NCBI GenBank assembly: GCA_017396865.1
Contig: JAFQKO010000105.1
Span: 1-27,475, forward strand
Reading direction: 5' to 3'
DNA from: Clostridia bacterium
GTDB taxonomy: Bacteria > Bacillota_A > Clostridia > Oscillospirales > QAKW01
Length of the DNA stretch: 27,475 nucleotides
How positions within the stretch are numbered: the first letter of the stretch is position 1; each line of letters begins with the position of its first letter. Positions 14,286 through 22,254 of this stretch are shown here, piece by piece. The notes beneath the pieces are model-generated. The model did not search any database and had not been told where the DNA came from. It was given only the letters and a program-made list of their open reading frames with translations. Made by a program: the position numbers and the translations under genes.

Positions 14286-15163
14286 AAATGTATCGTTACC
14301 TTAAAACAGGCTTCTCCGTCCTTTTCAATTTGTTGCCCCAATCCCACCAGCGCACCCTCATGGTACACGCGGCAAAGGGATGCGGGGGCATCCTTCAGTT
14401 TTTTAACCGCCACAGCGCAGCCGTTCTTCAGCAGCGTGCCGAAAAAAGCGGGCGGCTGATAGGCGGGCAGAAAGTTCAGCGCCGCCTCAAGGCTGATCAT
14501 CCGATCGGTATTGCCCTGCTCCAGCGCCTCCATCAGCGTGGCCAGCGGAACGGCATCCTCAATCCGAAAGGAGCCGACCTGCGTACGCCGCAACGCCGAC
14601 ATCGTACCGATACAGCCGCAGGCCTCCGCCAGATCGGCGAACAGAGTGCGGATATAGGTACCCTTGGAGCATTCCACCTCCAGCACCGCCTCCATGGCGG
14701 CAGCGTCATAGCTTAAAAGCGTGATCCGACGGATCTCCACCTCCCGCTCGGGCACCTCGATCTCCCGCCCCTTGCGGGCATGGCGATAGAGGGGCACGCC
14801 ATCCACCTTGATGGCGGAATAGATGGGCGGGCGCTGGGTGATCTTGCCCATAAACTGCGGCAAAGCGGCCTCCAGCTCCGCTTGAGAGGGCATTCCGCCC
14901 CGCTCCTCCAGAACCGTACCGGTGACGTCGCCGGTATCGGTACGCACCCCAAAGCGCAGGGTGCCGATATAGCCCTTCTCCCCTTCGGTGAGCAGATCGC
15001 AAAGCTTGGTTGCCTTGCCGACCATGATCGGCAAAAGCCCCGTTGCCATCGGGTCGAGGGTGCCGCTATGGCCGCATTTTTCTTTGCTCAGCCGCCGCAC
15101 CCGCGCCACCACGCCGAAGGAGGTCATATCCGTAGGCTTGTCTACTAAAAAAATTCCGTTCAT
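14282..15163 (-). CDS. truB: tRNA pseudouridine-55 synthase
   Basis: A 293-residue enzyme that converts uridine 55 to pseudouridine in the T-arm of tRNAs. The catalytic motif is GHSGTLDPMATGLLP with Asp37. Further family segments are RPPIYSAIKVDGVPLYRHAR and CSKGTYIRTLFADL. The C-terminal 60 residues resemble a small PUA-like domain. The open frame extends to 15283, but the added 40 residues overlap nrnA and are not family-like. The ATG at 15163 overlaps the nrnA stop as ATGA and gives the normal N-terminus (MNGIFLVDKP). Confidence 0.95.
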   Translation of the reverse strand: MNGIFLVDKPTDMTSFGVVARVRRLSKEKCGHSGTLDPMATGLLPIMVGKATKLCDLLTEGEKGYIGTLRFGVRTDTGDVTGTVLEERGGMPSQAELEAALPQFMGKITQRPPIYSAIKVDGVPLYRHARKGREIEVPEREVEIRRITLLSYDAAAMEAVLEVECSKGTYIRTLFADLAEACGCIGTMSALRRTQVGSFRIEDAVPLATLMEALEQGNTDRMISLEAALNFLPAYQPPAFFGTLLKNGCAVAVKKLKDAPASLCRVYHEGALVGLGQQIEKDGEACFKVTIHL

Positions 15164-16116
15164 TCCGCTTGCTCCAATGCTTGCTGCAGCGCCTTCATCA
15201 TCTTTTCCTCGGCCTCGGCATAAGGGCACTCCAGCGTACAGCCCGCCGCCTGCCGATGACCGCCGCCGCCAAACAAGCCGCAAACCTCGCCGCCATGCAC
15301 CGTTCCCGTTGTGCGAACCGAGACCTTATACACGCTCGGCTTCAGCTCCTTAAAGGTAGCCGCCGCCTTCACGCCCTCCAGCTGGATGGGCAGCGAGGAG
15401 ATCTCCTCCAGCTCATCCGGGCCTGCGCCGCTCTTTTGCTGCATCTCCAGCGAGATCAACATTGAGGCCAGCCGCCCCTCATCAAAGAAGCGGATGGTTT
15501 CCATCGCCATGCGGTTAAGCTCGAATTCTGCCTTCCGCTTGGTTTGGAACAGCCATTTATTGCAGGCCTGCAGATCAAAGCCCGCCTCGATCAGCTCCGC
15601 CGCCGCACGGTGGGTGCGGGCGGTGGTGTTGCCGTATTTAAAGCAGCCGGTATCGGTGGAAATGGCGGTATAAAAGGCCTCTGCCGCAAAGGGGGTGAGC
15701 GGCGTGAGCAGCTTGGCCAGCTCCACCATGATCTCACCCGCCGCGCCTGCGGCGGCATCCACGTAGTTGAGCTTGCCGTAGCGAGGGTTGGTGGGGTGAT
15801 GGTCGATCACCGCATCCGCCCGCAGCGCCAGCTCCTCATAGGCGCCCGCCATATAGGCCGCCGCCACGTCGAGGCAGACGATTCCACCCTTCGGCTCGCC
15901 GTTCAGATGCTCCGCACCGCCGCTCAAAAAGCGATAGCGGGGCGAAACGGGGTCGGCGCAAAGGACGGTGACCTCCTTGCCCAGCTGCTCCAGCAGATCC
16001 TTCAATCCGAAAGCACACCCCAAGGTATCGCCATCCGGCCGAACATGGCAAATAAGGGTCAGTTGCTGCTGACCCTTTAAATATGCTGCGATTTCCGCTA
16101 AAGAATTATTCTTCAT
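15160..16116 (-). CDS. nrnA: DHH-family phosphoesterase, oligoribonuclease/pAp phosphatase type
   Basis: A 318-residue DHH/DHHA1 protein that degrades short oligonucleotides and pAp with divalent metals. Metal ligands are visible in CHVRPDGD (23-30), the CLDVA segment (Asp83), DHH (105-107) and STDTG. The DHHA1 domain ends with the substrate-binding GGGGHRQAAG. The start is inside the last 11 nt of rbfA, with CGGAG 9 nt upstream. The location between rbfA and truB is usual in Firmicutes. Confidence 0.92.
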   Translation of the reverse strand: MKNNSLAEIAAYLKGQQQLTLICHVRPDGDTLGCAFGLKDLLEQLGKEVTVLCADPVSPRYRFLSGGAEHLNGEPKGGIVCLDVAAAYMAGAYEELALRADAVIDHHPTNPRYGKLNYVDAAAGAAGEIMVELAKLLTPLTPFAAEAFYTAISTDTGCFKYGNTTARTHRAAAELIEAGFDLQACNKWLFQTKRKAEFELNRMAMETIRFFDEGRLASMLISLEMQQKSGAGPDELEEISSLPIQLEGVKAAATFKELKPSVYKVSVRTTGTVHGGEVCGLFGGGGHRQAAGCTLECPYAEAEEKMMKALQQALEQAE

Positions 16117-16471
16117 CGTCGCTTTCTCCGTTGCCGTTCAAGCCCAGCTCATGCAGCTTTTGATTGATATGCATACCGTATTTGATAGACTGATCGGCAT
16201 AAAAGGTGAGCTCCGGCGTATAGCGAAGCTTCAAGCCCCGCGCCAGCGCACCGCGGATATAGCTGCCGGAGGATTTCAACCCCCGCAGCATCTCCTTTTC
16301 ATCCACCTGCGTCAGCGCAGAAACGTACACCTTACATTCCTTCAGATCACCGGTGGTTTCCACCGCGGTGATGGAAAGAAATTCGGGAACGCGGGGATCC
16401 TTCACGCTCGGAAGGATCCGCGCCAATTCCTTACGAATCTCTTCGTTGATCCGTTCGATTCGATGACCCAT
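16106..16471 (-). CDS. rbfA: 30S ribosome-binding factor A
   Basis: A 121-residue single KH-type domain protein that assists late maturation of the 30S subunit and the 16S rRNA 5' end. Family segments are RINEEIRKELARIL, VKDPRVPEFLSITAVE, CKVYVSAL and LRYTPELTFYADQSI. The C-terminal tail is acidic. The ATG overlaps the restored infB stop codon by one base (TAATG), and AGGAG lies 11 nt upstream inside infB. Confidence 0.95.
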   Translation of the reverse strand: MGHRIERINEEIRKELARILPSVKDPRVPEFLSITAVETTGDLKECKVYVSALTQVDEKEMLRGLKSSGSYIRGALARGLKLRYTPELTFYADQSIKYGMHINQKLHELGLNGNGESDDEE

Positions 16472-19010
16472 TATTCTTTGATCTCCTGCATTTCGAAGGC
16501 TTCGATCAAGTCGCCTTCCTTAATATCGTTAAAGTTTTCGATGGTGATACCGCACTCGTAGTTTTCCAAAACCTCCTTGGCATCGTCCTTAAGCGCTTCA
16601 AGGACGCCATTGCACCCTCAAAGATAACCACGTTATCGCGGATCAGGCGAACGGATGCATTACGCACCATCTTACCGCTCTTCACATAGCTGCCCGCGAT
16701 GGTGCCGACACCGGAGACCTTAATGGTCTGGCGCACCTCGGCAGTCCCGAGCACAACCTCCTTAAACTTGGGAGCCAGCATACCCTTCATCGCAGCCTCG
16801 ATCTCCTCGATGCAATCGTAGATCACGCGATAGAGGCGAATATCCACGTTGGCCTTTTCGGCGGATGCCTTGGCATTGGCATCGGGGCGGATATTAAAGC
16901 CGACGATGATCGCACCGGAGGCCTCAGCCAGCATGACGTCGCTCTCGTTGATGCCGCCAACGCCGTTGTGGATCACGCGCACCCGAACCTCCTCGTTGGT
17001 CAGCTTCTCCAAGGAAGCCTTAACTGCCTCGGCAGAGCCCTGCACGTCGGCCTTCACGATGATGTTCAGATCCTTCATATTGCCCTCCTGAATACGGGAG
17101 AACAGATCGTCCAGAGAGACCTTATACTGGCTCTGGGCGGCCAGCTTCTGATCGGCCTTACGCTGCTCGGCCAGCTCACGGGCCAAGCGCTCATCCTCAA
17201 CTACAAAGAAGCTGTCGCCCGCCTGGGGCACCTCGGCCAAGCCGATGATCTCCACAGGGGTGGAGGGGCCTGCAGTCTTCAGGCGGCGGCCCTTATCGTC
17301 GGACATGGCGCGGATCTTACCGACTGCGGTACCGGCGATGATGATATCGCCCATCTTCAAGGTACCGTTCTGCACCAGCACAGTGGCAACAGAGCCGCGG
17401 CCCTTATCCAGCTTAGCCTCGATGACGGTACCCTTTGCCAAACGGTTGGGGTTGGCCTTAAGATCACGCATTTCGGCAACCAGCAGAACCATTTCCAAAA
17501 GGGTATCGATATTATCATGCTTCAAAGCGGAAACGGGAACGCAGATGGTATCGCCGCCCCATGCTTCGGGAACGAGCTCATGCTCGGTCAGCTCCTGCAT
17601 GACCCGATCGGGGTTGGCTGCAGGTTTATCCATTTTATTGATGGCAACGATGATGGGAATCTCCGCTGCCTTGGCATGGCTGATCGCCTCAACGGTCTGA
17701 GGCATAATGCCGTCGTCGGCGGCAACCACCAGAATGGCAATATCGGTTGCCAGCGCACCGCGAGCACGCATGGCGGTAAAGGCGGCATGGCCCGGGGTAT
17801 CCAGGAAGGTGATATCCTCACCGTTGATCTGCACCTTATACGCACCGATATGCTGGGTAATACCGCCCGCCTCGCCTGCCGTTACGTTGGCATCGCGGAT
17901 GGCATCCAGCAGCGAGGTCTTACCGTGGTCAACGTGACCCATGACTACAACGACGGGGCAGCGCTTCTCCAGCTCCTCGGCGGTATCCTCACGGTCATCG
18001 ATCAGGCGATCCTCAATAGAGAGGATAACCTCCTTCTCCACGCGGATATCAAATTCCTCCGCCACCAGATAGGCGGTATCATAGTCGATCATCTGAGAGG
18101 CGGCGGCCAGAATGCCGAGGCTCATCAGCTTCTTAACGACCTGCGCCACGTTGACCTTCATCCGCAGCGCCAGCTCGCCGACCGAGATCTCATCGGGAAC
18201 CTGAATCTTCATCTTGGCCTGCTTACGCTGCAGCTCGATCCGCTTCAGGCGCTCGGCCTCGGTCTCCTTCTTTTTCTTGCCATATTGGCCCTGACGCTGA
18301 AAATCCTTCTTCTTCTGGATCTTTTGCTTGGAGGTGCTGAAGTTGCCGCGCCCTTCGTGGGTACCGGCCAGATCCAGCAGCTTATCGTCGTATTTGCCGA
18401 GGTTAACGTCCTGGGTACGGGTATCGACCACGCGCACGGTACGCTCGACGTTCTGCACCTGACGGGGGCCCTTTTCCTTCTTCTTGGGCTGCTGAACGGG
18501 TGCTTTCTGCTCCTGCTTCACAGCGGCCTTGGGCTGCTCCTGCTTGGGTGCGGGCTTAGGCTCCTGCTTGGGCTGCTGCTTTGCGGCAGGCTTTTGCTCC
18601 TGCTTGGGTGCAGGCTTGGGCTCGGGCTTAGCGGCCAGCTTCTGATCCAGCTTTTGACCCAGCTTGGGATCCACCTTCGGTGCAGGCTTGGCAGCCGCCT
18701 TCTCTGCAGGCTTCTCTGCAGGCTTCTCTGCAGGCTTCTCTGCAGGCTTAGCAGCGGCCTTGGGCTCCTGCTTGGGAGCGGGCTTTTTCTCCTCGGGATC
18801 GGGGCGGGTTGCCAATGCGAAATAGGCATTGAAATTCTCCACCTGCATTTTCTTGGTATAGTGATTAAAAAGATAGTCCAATTCCTTCTGGGTCAGCACC
18901 GCCATATGGGTGCGCTCCTTGGTTTCGAGGCGATCCAGAAGATCCATGATCTCGGCGCTTTTTGCGCCAAAATCCTTTGCAAATTCATGCACTCTGTATT
19001 TAAGTTCCAA
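16471..19010 (-). CDS. infB: Translation initiation factor IF-2, with an apparent frameshift near the 3' end
   Basis: The GTPase that places initiator tRNA on the ribosome. An N-terminal IF2_N domain (about 1-50) is followed by a Lys/Ala/Pro/Gln-rich linker (about 70-180) with PAEK repeats and a second IF2_N-like domain (about 275-325). The G domain has GHVDHGKT (358-365), DTPGHAAF and NKMD, followed by domains II-IV. After residue 806 (Arg of SLKR) the frame changes and stops at 16506 with 28 unrelated residues. In the -1 frame the normal ending resumes ([20 protein letters not shown] and on) and stops at 16471, overlapping rbfA as usual. A single lost base near 16592/16593 explains this; restored, the protein would have 846 residues. 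The start is TTG, with AAGGGGGT 8 nt upstream. Confidence 0.93.
16590..16595 (-). other. infB: Frameshift point in infB
   Basis: Zero frame reads CGC TTA AGG; the conserved IF-2 frame requires a codon ending in TT followed by AAG GAC GAT. One base appears to be missing between 16593 and 16592. The typical family sequence here is SLKRFKDD, so the lost base is probably T. Confidence 0.8.
18699..18746. repeat. Four tandem 12-bp repeats in the infB linker
   Basis: Four identical copies of CTTCTCTGCAGG (plus-strand reading), encoding four Ala-Glu-Lys-Pro units at about residues 89-104 of IF-2. Copy-number changes would keep the reading frame. Confidence 0.85.
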
Positions 19011-19012
19011 TA

Positions 19013-19318
19013 TTATTTACCCCCTTCGATCAATTTTACCAGGCTTTTGGCAAATCCCTGATCTGCCACACCGATGATCCCCACCGGCTTGGTGCCGATC
19101 GCGGCACCCATACAATCCTTGGTATAAGGTAAGCGAACCAGCGGAATTTCAAAGTCCCGCGCCGCCGCTTCTACGTTACGGCAGGTTCGCTCCGCGCAAT
19201 CCTCCGCCAGCAGCAGAAGGTGCGTTTTATGAAGCCCTGCCATGACCATATCAAAGCCGTAGTTGAGCCGAGCCGCCCTGCGGGCAAGACCCAGCGTTGA
19301 TAATACTTTATTCTGCAC
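19013..19318 (-). CDS. ylxQ: L7Ae-family ribosomal/K-turn binding protein YlxQ
   Basis: A 101-residue protein of the L7Ae/L30e fold, which binds kink-turn RNA. The N-terminal [16 protein letters not shown] and the [11 protein letters not shown] strand-helix are family features. The start codon is GTG (19318-19316) with GGAG 10 nt upstream, and it overlaps the end of the ylxR gene by 11 nt. The stop is 2 nt before the infB TTG. The exact role in ribosome function is not settled for the family. Confidence 0.92.
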   Translation of the reverse strand: MQNKVLSTLGLARRAARLNYGFDMVMAGLHKTHLLLLAEDCAERTCRNVEAAARDFEIPLVRLPYTKDCMGAAIGTKPVGIIGVADQGFAKSLVKLIEGGK

Positions 19319-19583
19319 TGCCCATCAGCTCCTTTACCAGTTGCTGATAAACCTCATCGGGGACGGAGCGGGAAAAGCCGCGATCCAGCGCCCGCGTTTT
19401 TTGCAGCTTTGCGATGCAGTCGGGTGCATTGCAGAGATAAGCGCCCCTGCCGGGTGCCTTGCCGATCGGATCGACCTTGATTTCGCCCTCTTTATTCAGG
19501 ACAACGCGGGTCAATTCCTTCTTCGGCTTCATTTCTCTGCAGCAAAGGCACATCCGCATCGGAATTTTACGTTCCTTTGCCAA
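19308..19583 (-). CDS. rnpM: YlxR/RnpM family RNA-binding protein
   Basis: A 91-residue DUF448 protein, reported in Bacillus as an RNase P modulator that binds the RNA subunit. Family features are PMRMCLCCREMKPKKEL (four sulfur residues near the start) and the PGRGAYLC loop. The start is TTG (19583-19581), preceded by AGGTGAG about 5 nt upstream within the nusA 3' end. ATG codons at residues 9 and 11 would remove part of the domain. Confidence 0.92.
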   Translation of the reverse strand: MAKERKIPMRMCLCCREMKPKKELTRVVLNKEGEIKVDPIGKAPGRGAYLCNAPDCIAKLQKTRALDRGFSRSVPDEVYQQLVKELMGSAE

Positions 19584-19585
19584 GC

Positions 19586-20632
19586 TTACTCACCTACTTT
19601 GGAGAGCGGCTTGATATCGATCTTAAAGCCGGTCAGCTTAGCGGCAAGGCGGGCGTTCTGACCTTCCTTACCGATTGCCAAAGAGAGCTGATCATCGCTG
19701 ACAACGACGATACAGGTCTTGGCGGCGGCATCGGCGGCAACGCTGAGGATCTTAGCGGGTGCCAATGCAGCGGCGATGAACTCTTCGGGATCCTCGCTGT
19801 AGCGAATAACGTCGACCTTCTCGTTCTTCAGCTCCTCGCAGATCTTGGTGATACGGGAGCCGCGGCTACCGATGCAGGCGCCGACGGGATCGACGTTTTC
19901 ATCGGCGGCATAGACCGCGATCTTGGTGCGGCTGCCTGCCTCACGGGCGATGGCCTTCACCTCAACGGAGCCATCGAAAATCTCGGGTACTTCCAATTCA
20001 AAGAGGCGGCGTACCAAGCCCGGATGGGTTCTGGAGATGAGGATCTGAGGGCCTCTCTGCGCCTCCCGCACCTCGACCACGTAGATCTTTACGAAATCGC
20101 CGGGGTTCAGTACCTCGCCGGGGATCTGCTCATTCTTAATGAGCATAGCCTGGCTCTTGCCGATATCCAGAATGGCGTTGCCGTTGGGCTCGACACGGTT
20201 GACGGTGGTGGTAAGGATCTCGCTCTCCTTGCTGTTGAACTCCTGATAAAGCAGGCCGCGCTCACCGTCGCGAATGCCATGGATGATCACCTGCTTGGCG
20301 TTCTGAGCAGCAATTCTGCCGAACTCCTTGGTTTTGATCTCCATCTTGGCTTCATCGCCCAGCTTCAGCCGCTTGGATACGGTATCGTGCGCCTCCTCCA
20401 GAGTAATTTCCAGCGCGGGATCGGTAACCTCTTCGACCACCAGCTTTTTGATGATCAGCTTGATCTCATTCTTTTCCCGATTGATGATAACCTCGGCATT
20501 ATCGGAGGTGCCGTAGGCACGCTTGGCGGCAGCCAGCAGAGCGGCCTCCACCTTCTCCAGCATATAATCGGCCGGAATTCCCTTTTCTGCCTCGATCAGT
20601 TCCAATGCTTTAAAAAATTCTGCGTTCTTCAT
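19586..20632 (-). CDS. nusA: Transcription termination/antitermination protein NusA
   Basis: A 348-residue RNA polymerase-associated factor that controls pausing, intrinsic termination and antitermination. It has an N-terminal polymerase-binding domain (about 1-125), an S1 domain (about 133-198), a first KH domain with IGSRGSR (254-260) and a second with IGKEGQNARLAAKLTG (320-335). The short Firmicutes form without C-terminal acidic repeats matches this length. It begins with ATG, unlike its neighbours rimP and ylxR. It lies 22 nt after rimP and 2 nt before the ylxR TTG. Confidence 0.96.
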   Translation of the reverse strand: MKNAEFFKALELIEAEKGIPADYMLEKVEAALLAAAKRAYGTSDNAEVIINREKNEIKLIIKKLVVEEVTDPALEITLEEAHDTVSKRLKLGDEAKMEIKTKEFGRIAAQNAKQVIIHGIRDGERGLLYQEFNSKESEILTTTVNRVEPNGNAILDIGKSQAMLIKNEQIPGEVLNPGDFVKIYVVEVREAQRGPQILISRTHPGLVRRLFELEVPEIFDGSVEVKAIAREAGSRTKIAVYAADENVDPVGACIGSRGSRITKICEELKNEKVDVIRYSEDPEEFIAAALAPAKILSVAADAAAKTCIVVVSDDQLSLAIGKEGQNARLAAKLTGFKIDIKPLSKVGE

Positions 20633-20654
20633 TTCTTTTTCCTTCTTCCTCCTA

Positions 20655-21116
20655 TTATGAAAAATCCACCCAAGGACGGATCAATCGCGCATCCTTGGTG
20701 TTCAGCTCCAATGTTCCTTCTTCTACCGAAACGGTAAAGAAGCCGTCGTCGTAGCTCGTCAGGCGGCCGACCCAGAAATCCTTGCCCTCCAGCGGGCGAA
20801 AGAGCTTAACCTCGATCATCTCGCCCATGAAATAGCGGAAATCCTTCTCCTTCTTCAGCGGGCGATCCAGCCCCACCGACGAAACCTCCAGATAATAATG
20901 ACCCTTGATGATATCCGCTTCATCCAGCAGCGGATCGATCGCGCGGGACATTGCCTCGCAATTATCGATGGAGATGCCGCCCTCCTTGGTAATGTAAAGG
21001 CGCAGGAACCAATCGGGCCCTTCCTTCACGTATTCCACGTCGAACAGCTCATACCCCAGCTCCTGCGCTACCGGCGATGCCAGCGCTTCCACACGGGATG
21101 CAATACTTTCCTTCAA
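20655..21116 (-). CDS. rimP: Ribosome maturation factor RimP
   Basis: A 153-residue protein that binds free 30S subunits and helps their assembly. The N-terminal domain has GYELFDVEYVKEG and the SRAIDPLLDE helix. The C-terminal SH3-like domain follows YLEVSSVGLDRPL (usually SSPG, here Val for Pro). I place the start at TTG 21116-21114, because GGAGG (21129-21125) is exactly 8 nt before it. An earlier TTG at 21131 has no ribosome binding site and contains that GGAGG. It is the first gene of the long operon. Confidence 0.92.
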   Translation of the reverse strand: MKESIASRVEALASPVAQELGYELFDVEYVKEGPDWFLRLYITKEGGISIDNCEAMSRAIDPLLDEADIIKGHYYLEVSSVGLDRPLKKEKDFRYFMGEMIEVKLFRPLEGKDFWVGRLTSYDDGFFTVSVEEGTLELNTKDARLIRPWVDFS

Positions 21117-21135
21117 CTGCGTTTCCTCCAAAAGT

Positions 21136-21165
21136 AAAGAGGCTCGTGTTGCACGAACCTCCTTT
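21136..21165 (-). terminator. Hairpin in the rimP leader
   Basis: Stem of GTGCT and GGAG segments pairing around a TTG loop (21149-21151) with two mismatches. On the minus strand it is followed by TTTACTTTT (part of the first TTT is in the stem). It may terminate the esterase transcript or attenuate rimP, since the rimP promoter lies upstream of it. Confidence 0.5.
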
Positions 21166-21182
21166 TATTCATTACTATATGC

Positions 21183-21211
21183 AGTATACCACAGATAAAT
21201 CAAAATTGCAA
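21183..21211 (-). promoter_or_regulatory. Extended -10 promoter of the rimP-infB operon
   Basis: Minus-strand TTGCAA (21211-21206), a 17-nt spacer, and TATACT (21188-21183) preceded by TGG, the extended -10 dinucleotide. It overlaps the last codons of the esterase gene. The predicted start is near 21176, giving a leader of about 60 nt. Confidence 0.75.
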
Positions 21212-22201
21212 GTGTTTTTTAATTTCTTTCGCCGCCGCATCACCATAGGTCACATGCCCCAGATCGTTGGGATGCAGCAGGTCGGGCATAAAGAAGCCCG
21301 GCTCATGGGCAATCAGCGAAAGACCGTCGATCACCGTGACGTTCTCAAACTGCTCCGCAAAGGACCGAAGCCGCTCGCAATGGGCATAAAAGCTTTCATC
21401 GGCATTGCCGCGCCAGATCGGCGTGAACAAAAAGATTTTGCTCTCGGCATACTTTTCGGCAAGCTTCCGAATAAAGGCAGTATGGTTATACTCATATTCT
21501 TCTTTAGCCGCTTGAGACCAATCGTTTTTATTGAGCCGCGACCAATCGTTGGTGCCGTAGGCAACGGTTACGATATCGGGGCGATAGCCATCGTCGACCT
21601 CCAGCAGCGCGGGATTGAAAATGTCGCCGCCGATGCCCTTATTCACCACCTCTGCCTCCAGCAGATCCGCCATACGGTTGGCATAGCTCAGCGAGGGATA
21701 GCGGGTGGTATAGCCCTGGGTGATGGAATCGCCGTAGCAAAGCAGCTTACGCGCCTTGGGAAGCGGCTCAACAAAGGTGGCATCTGCCAGCTCTGCCTCA
21801 AAAAGCAGCGCGCCGTAGAGATTCGGCAGATAGAGCACCACTTCCTTTTCCCCCGCGGGAAACGCAAAGGAAAGCCGACCCTCAAAGTTAGTTTCCGCCT
21901 CCTCGGTACCTGCATTTTCCATCAACGCCCCGTTGACGTACAGATCAAAAAGGCAGACCTTGCGGGAGGAAGCCTGCCGCCCGCGATAGCGAACGGAAAA
22001 GGCCGACGCATCGGTGCGGAAGGCCAGCCGCATCCCCGCGGTAGCAAAGGTCTTTTTATAATAATCCTCGCTATGGATCACCTCAAGGTATTGCTGCGCC
22101 TGCGCTTCGGGATAGCGGCGGAACATCAATGCCCCGTTCTGCTCCGTAAAATCCACCGCACCGTGAATCAATTTTTTTAATGCTTCGTTGGATATTTTCA
22201 T
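21200..22201 (-). CDS. SGNH/GDSL hydrolase with N-terminal jelly-roll-like domain
   Basis: A 333-residue protein without a signal peptide. The N-terminal 145 residues look beta-rich, like the accessory domain of two-domain carbohydrate esterases. The catalytic SGNH domain follows: GDSITQG with Ser159, the Gly of KGIGGDIF, Asn218 in GTND, and Asp307/His310 in DLLHPND. This suggests deacetylation of a sugar ester or similar, with the substrate unproven. The open frame reaches 22372, but the extra residues cross the terminator and look non-coding. The ATG at 22201 has AAGGAA 6 nt upstream. No clear promoter of its own was found. Confidence 0.88.
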   Translation of the reverse strand: MKISNEALKKLIHGAVDFTEQNGALMFRRYPEAQAQQYLEVIHSEDYYKKTFATAGMRLAFRTDASAFSVRYRGRQASSRKVCLFDLYVNGALMENAGTEEAETNFEGRLSFAFPAGEKEVVLYLPNLYGALLFEAELADATFVEPLPKARKLLCYGDSITQGYTTRYPSLSYANRMADLLEAEVVNKGIGGDIFNPALLEVDDGYRPDIVTVAYGTNDWSRLNKNDWSQAAKEEYEYNHTAFIRKLAEKYAESKIFLFTPIWRGNADESFYAHCERLRSFAEQFENVTVIDGLSLIAHEPGFFMPDLLHPNDLGHVTYGDAAAKEIKKHLQF

Positions 22202-22221
22202 ATTTTCTTCCTTTACTATAT

Positions 22222-22247
22222 AAAAAGGGCGCAGCCGCGCCCTTTTT
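22222..22247 (-). terminator. Strong bidirectional rho-independent terminator
   Basis: Perfect 11-bp stem AAAAAGGGCGC/GCGCCCTTTTT with a 4-nt loop, 8 nt past the stop of the DUF4340 gene. T-tracts are present in both directions. It ends the GldA/F/G-like operon. Confidence 0.9.
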
Positions 22248-22254
22248 AATCTCA

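Noticed and set aside
16590..16595. Programmed -1 frameshift in infB
   Set aside because: The site CGC TTA AGG has no slippery heptamer and no convincing downstream stimulator. IF-2 is not known to be recoded.
16968..19061. Plus-strand open frame of 697 codons opposite infB
   Set aside because: The Leu/Gly-rich repeats are the reverse complement of the IF-2 Lys/Ala/Pro linker. There is no start signal and no family.
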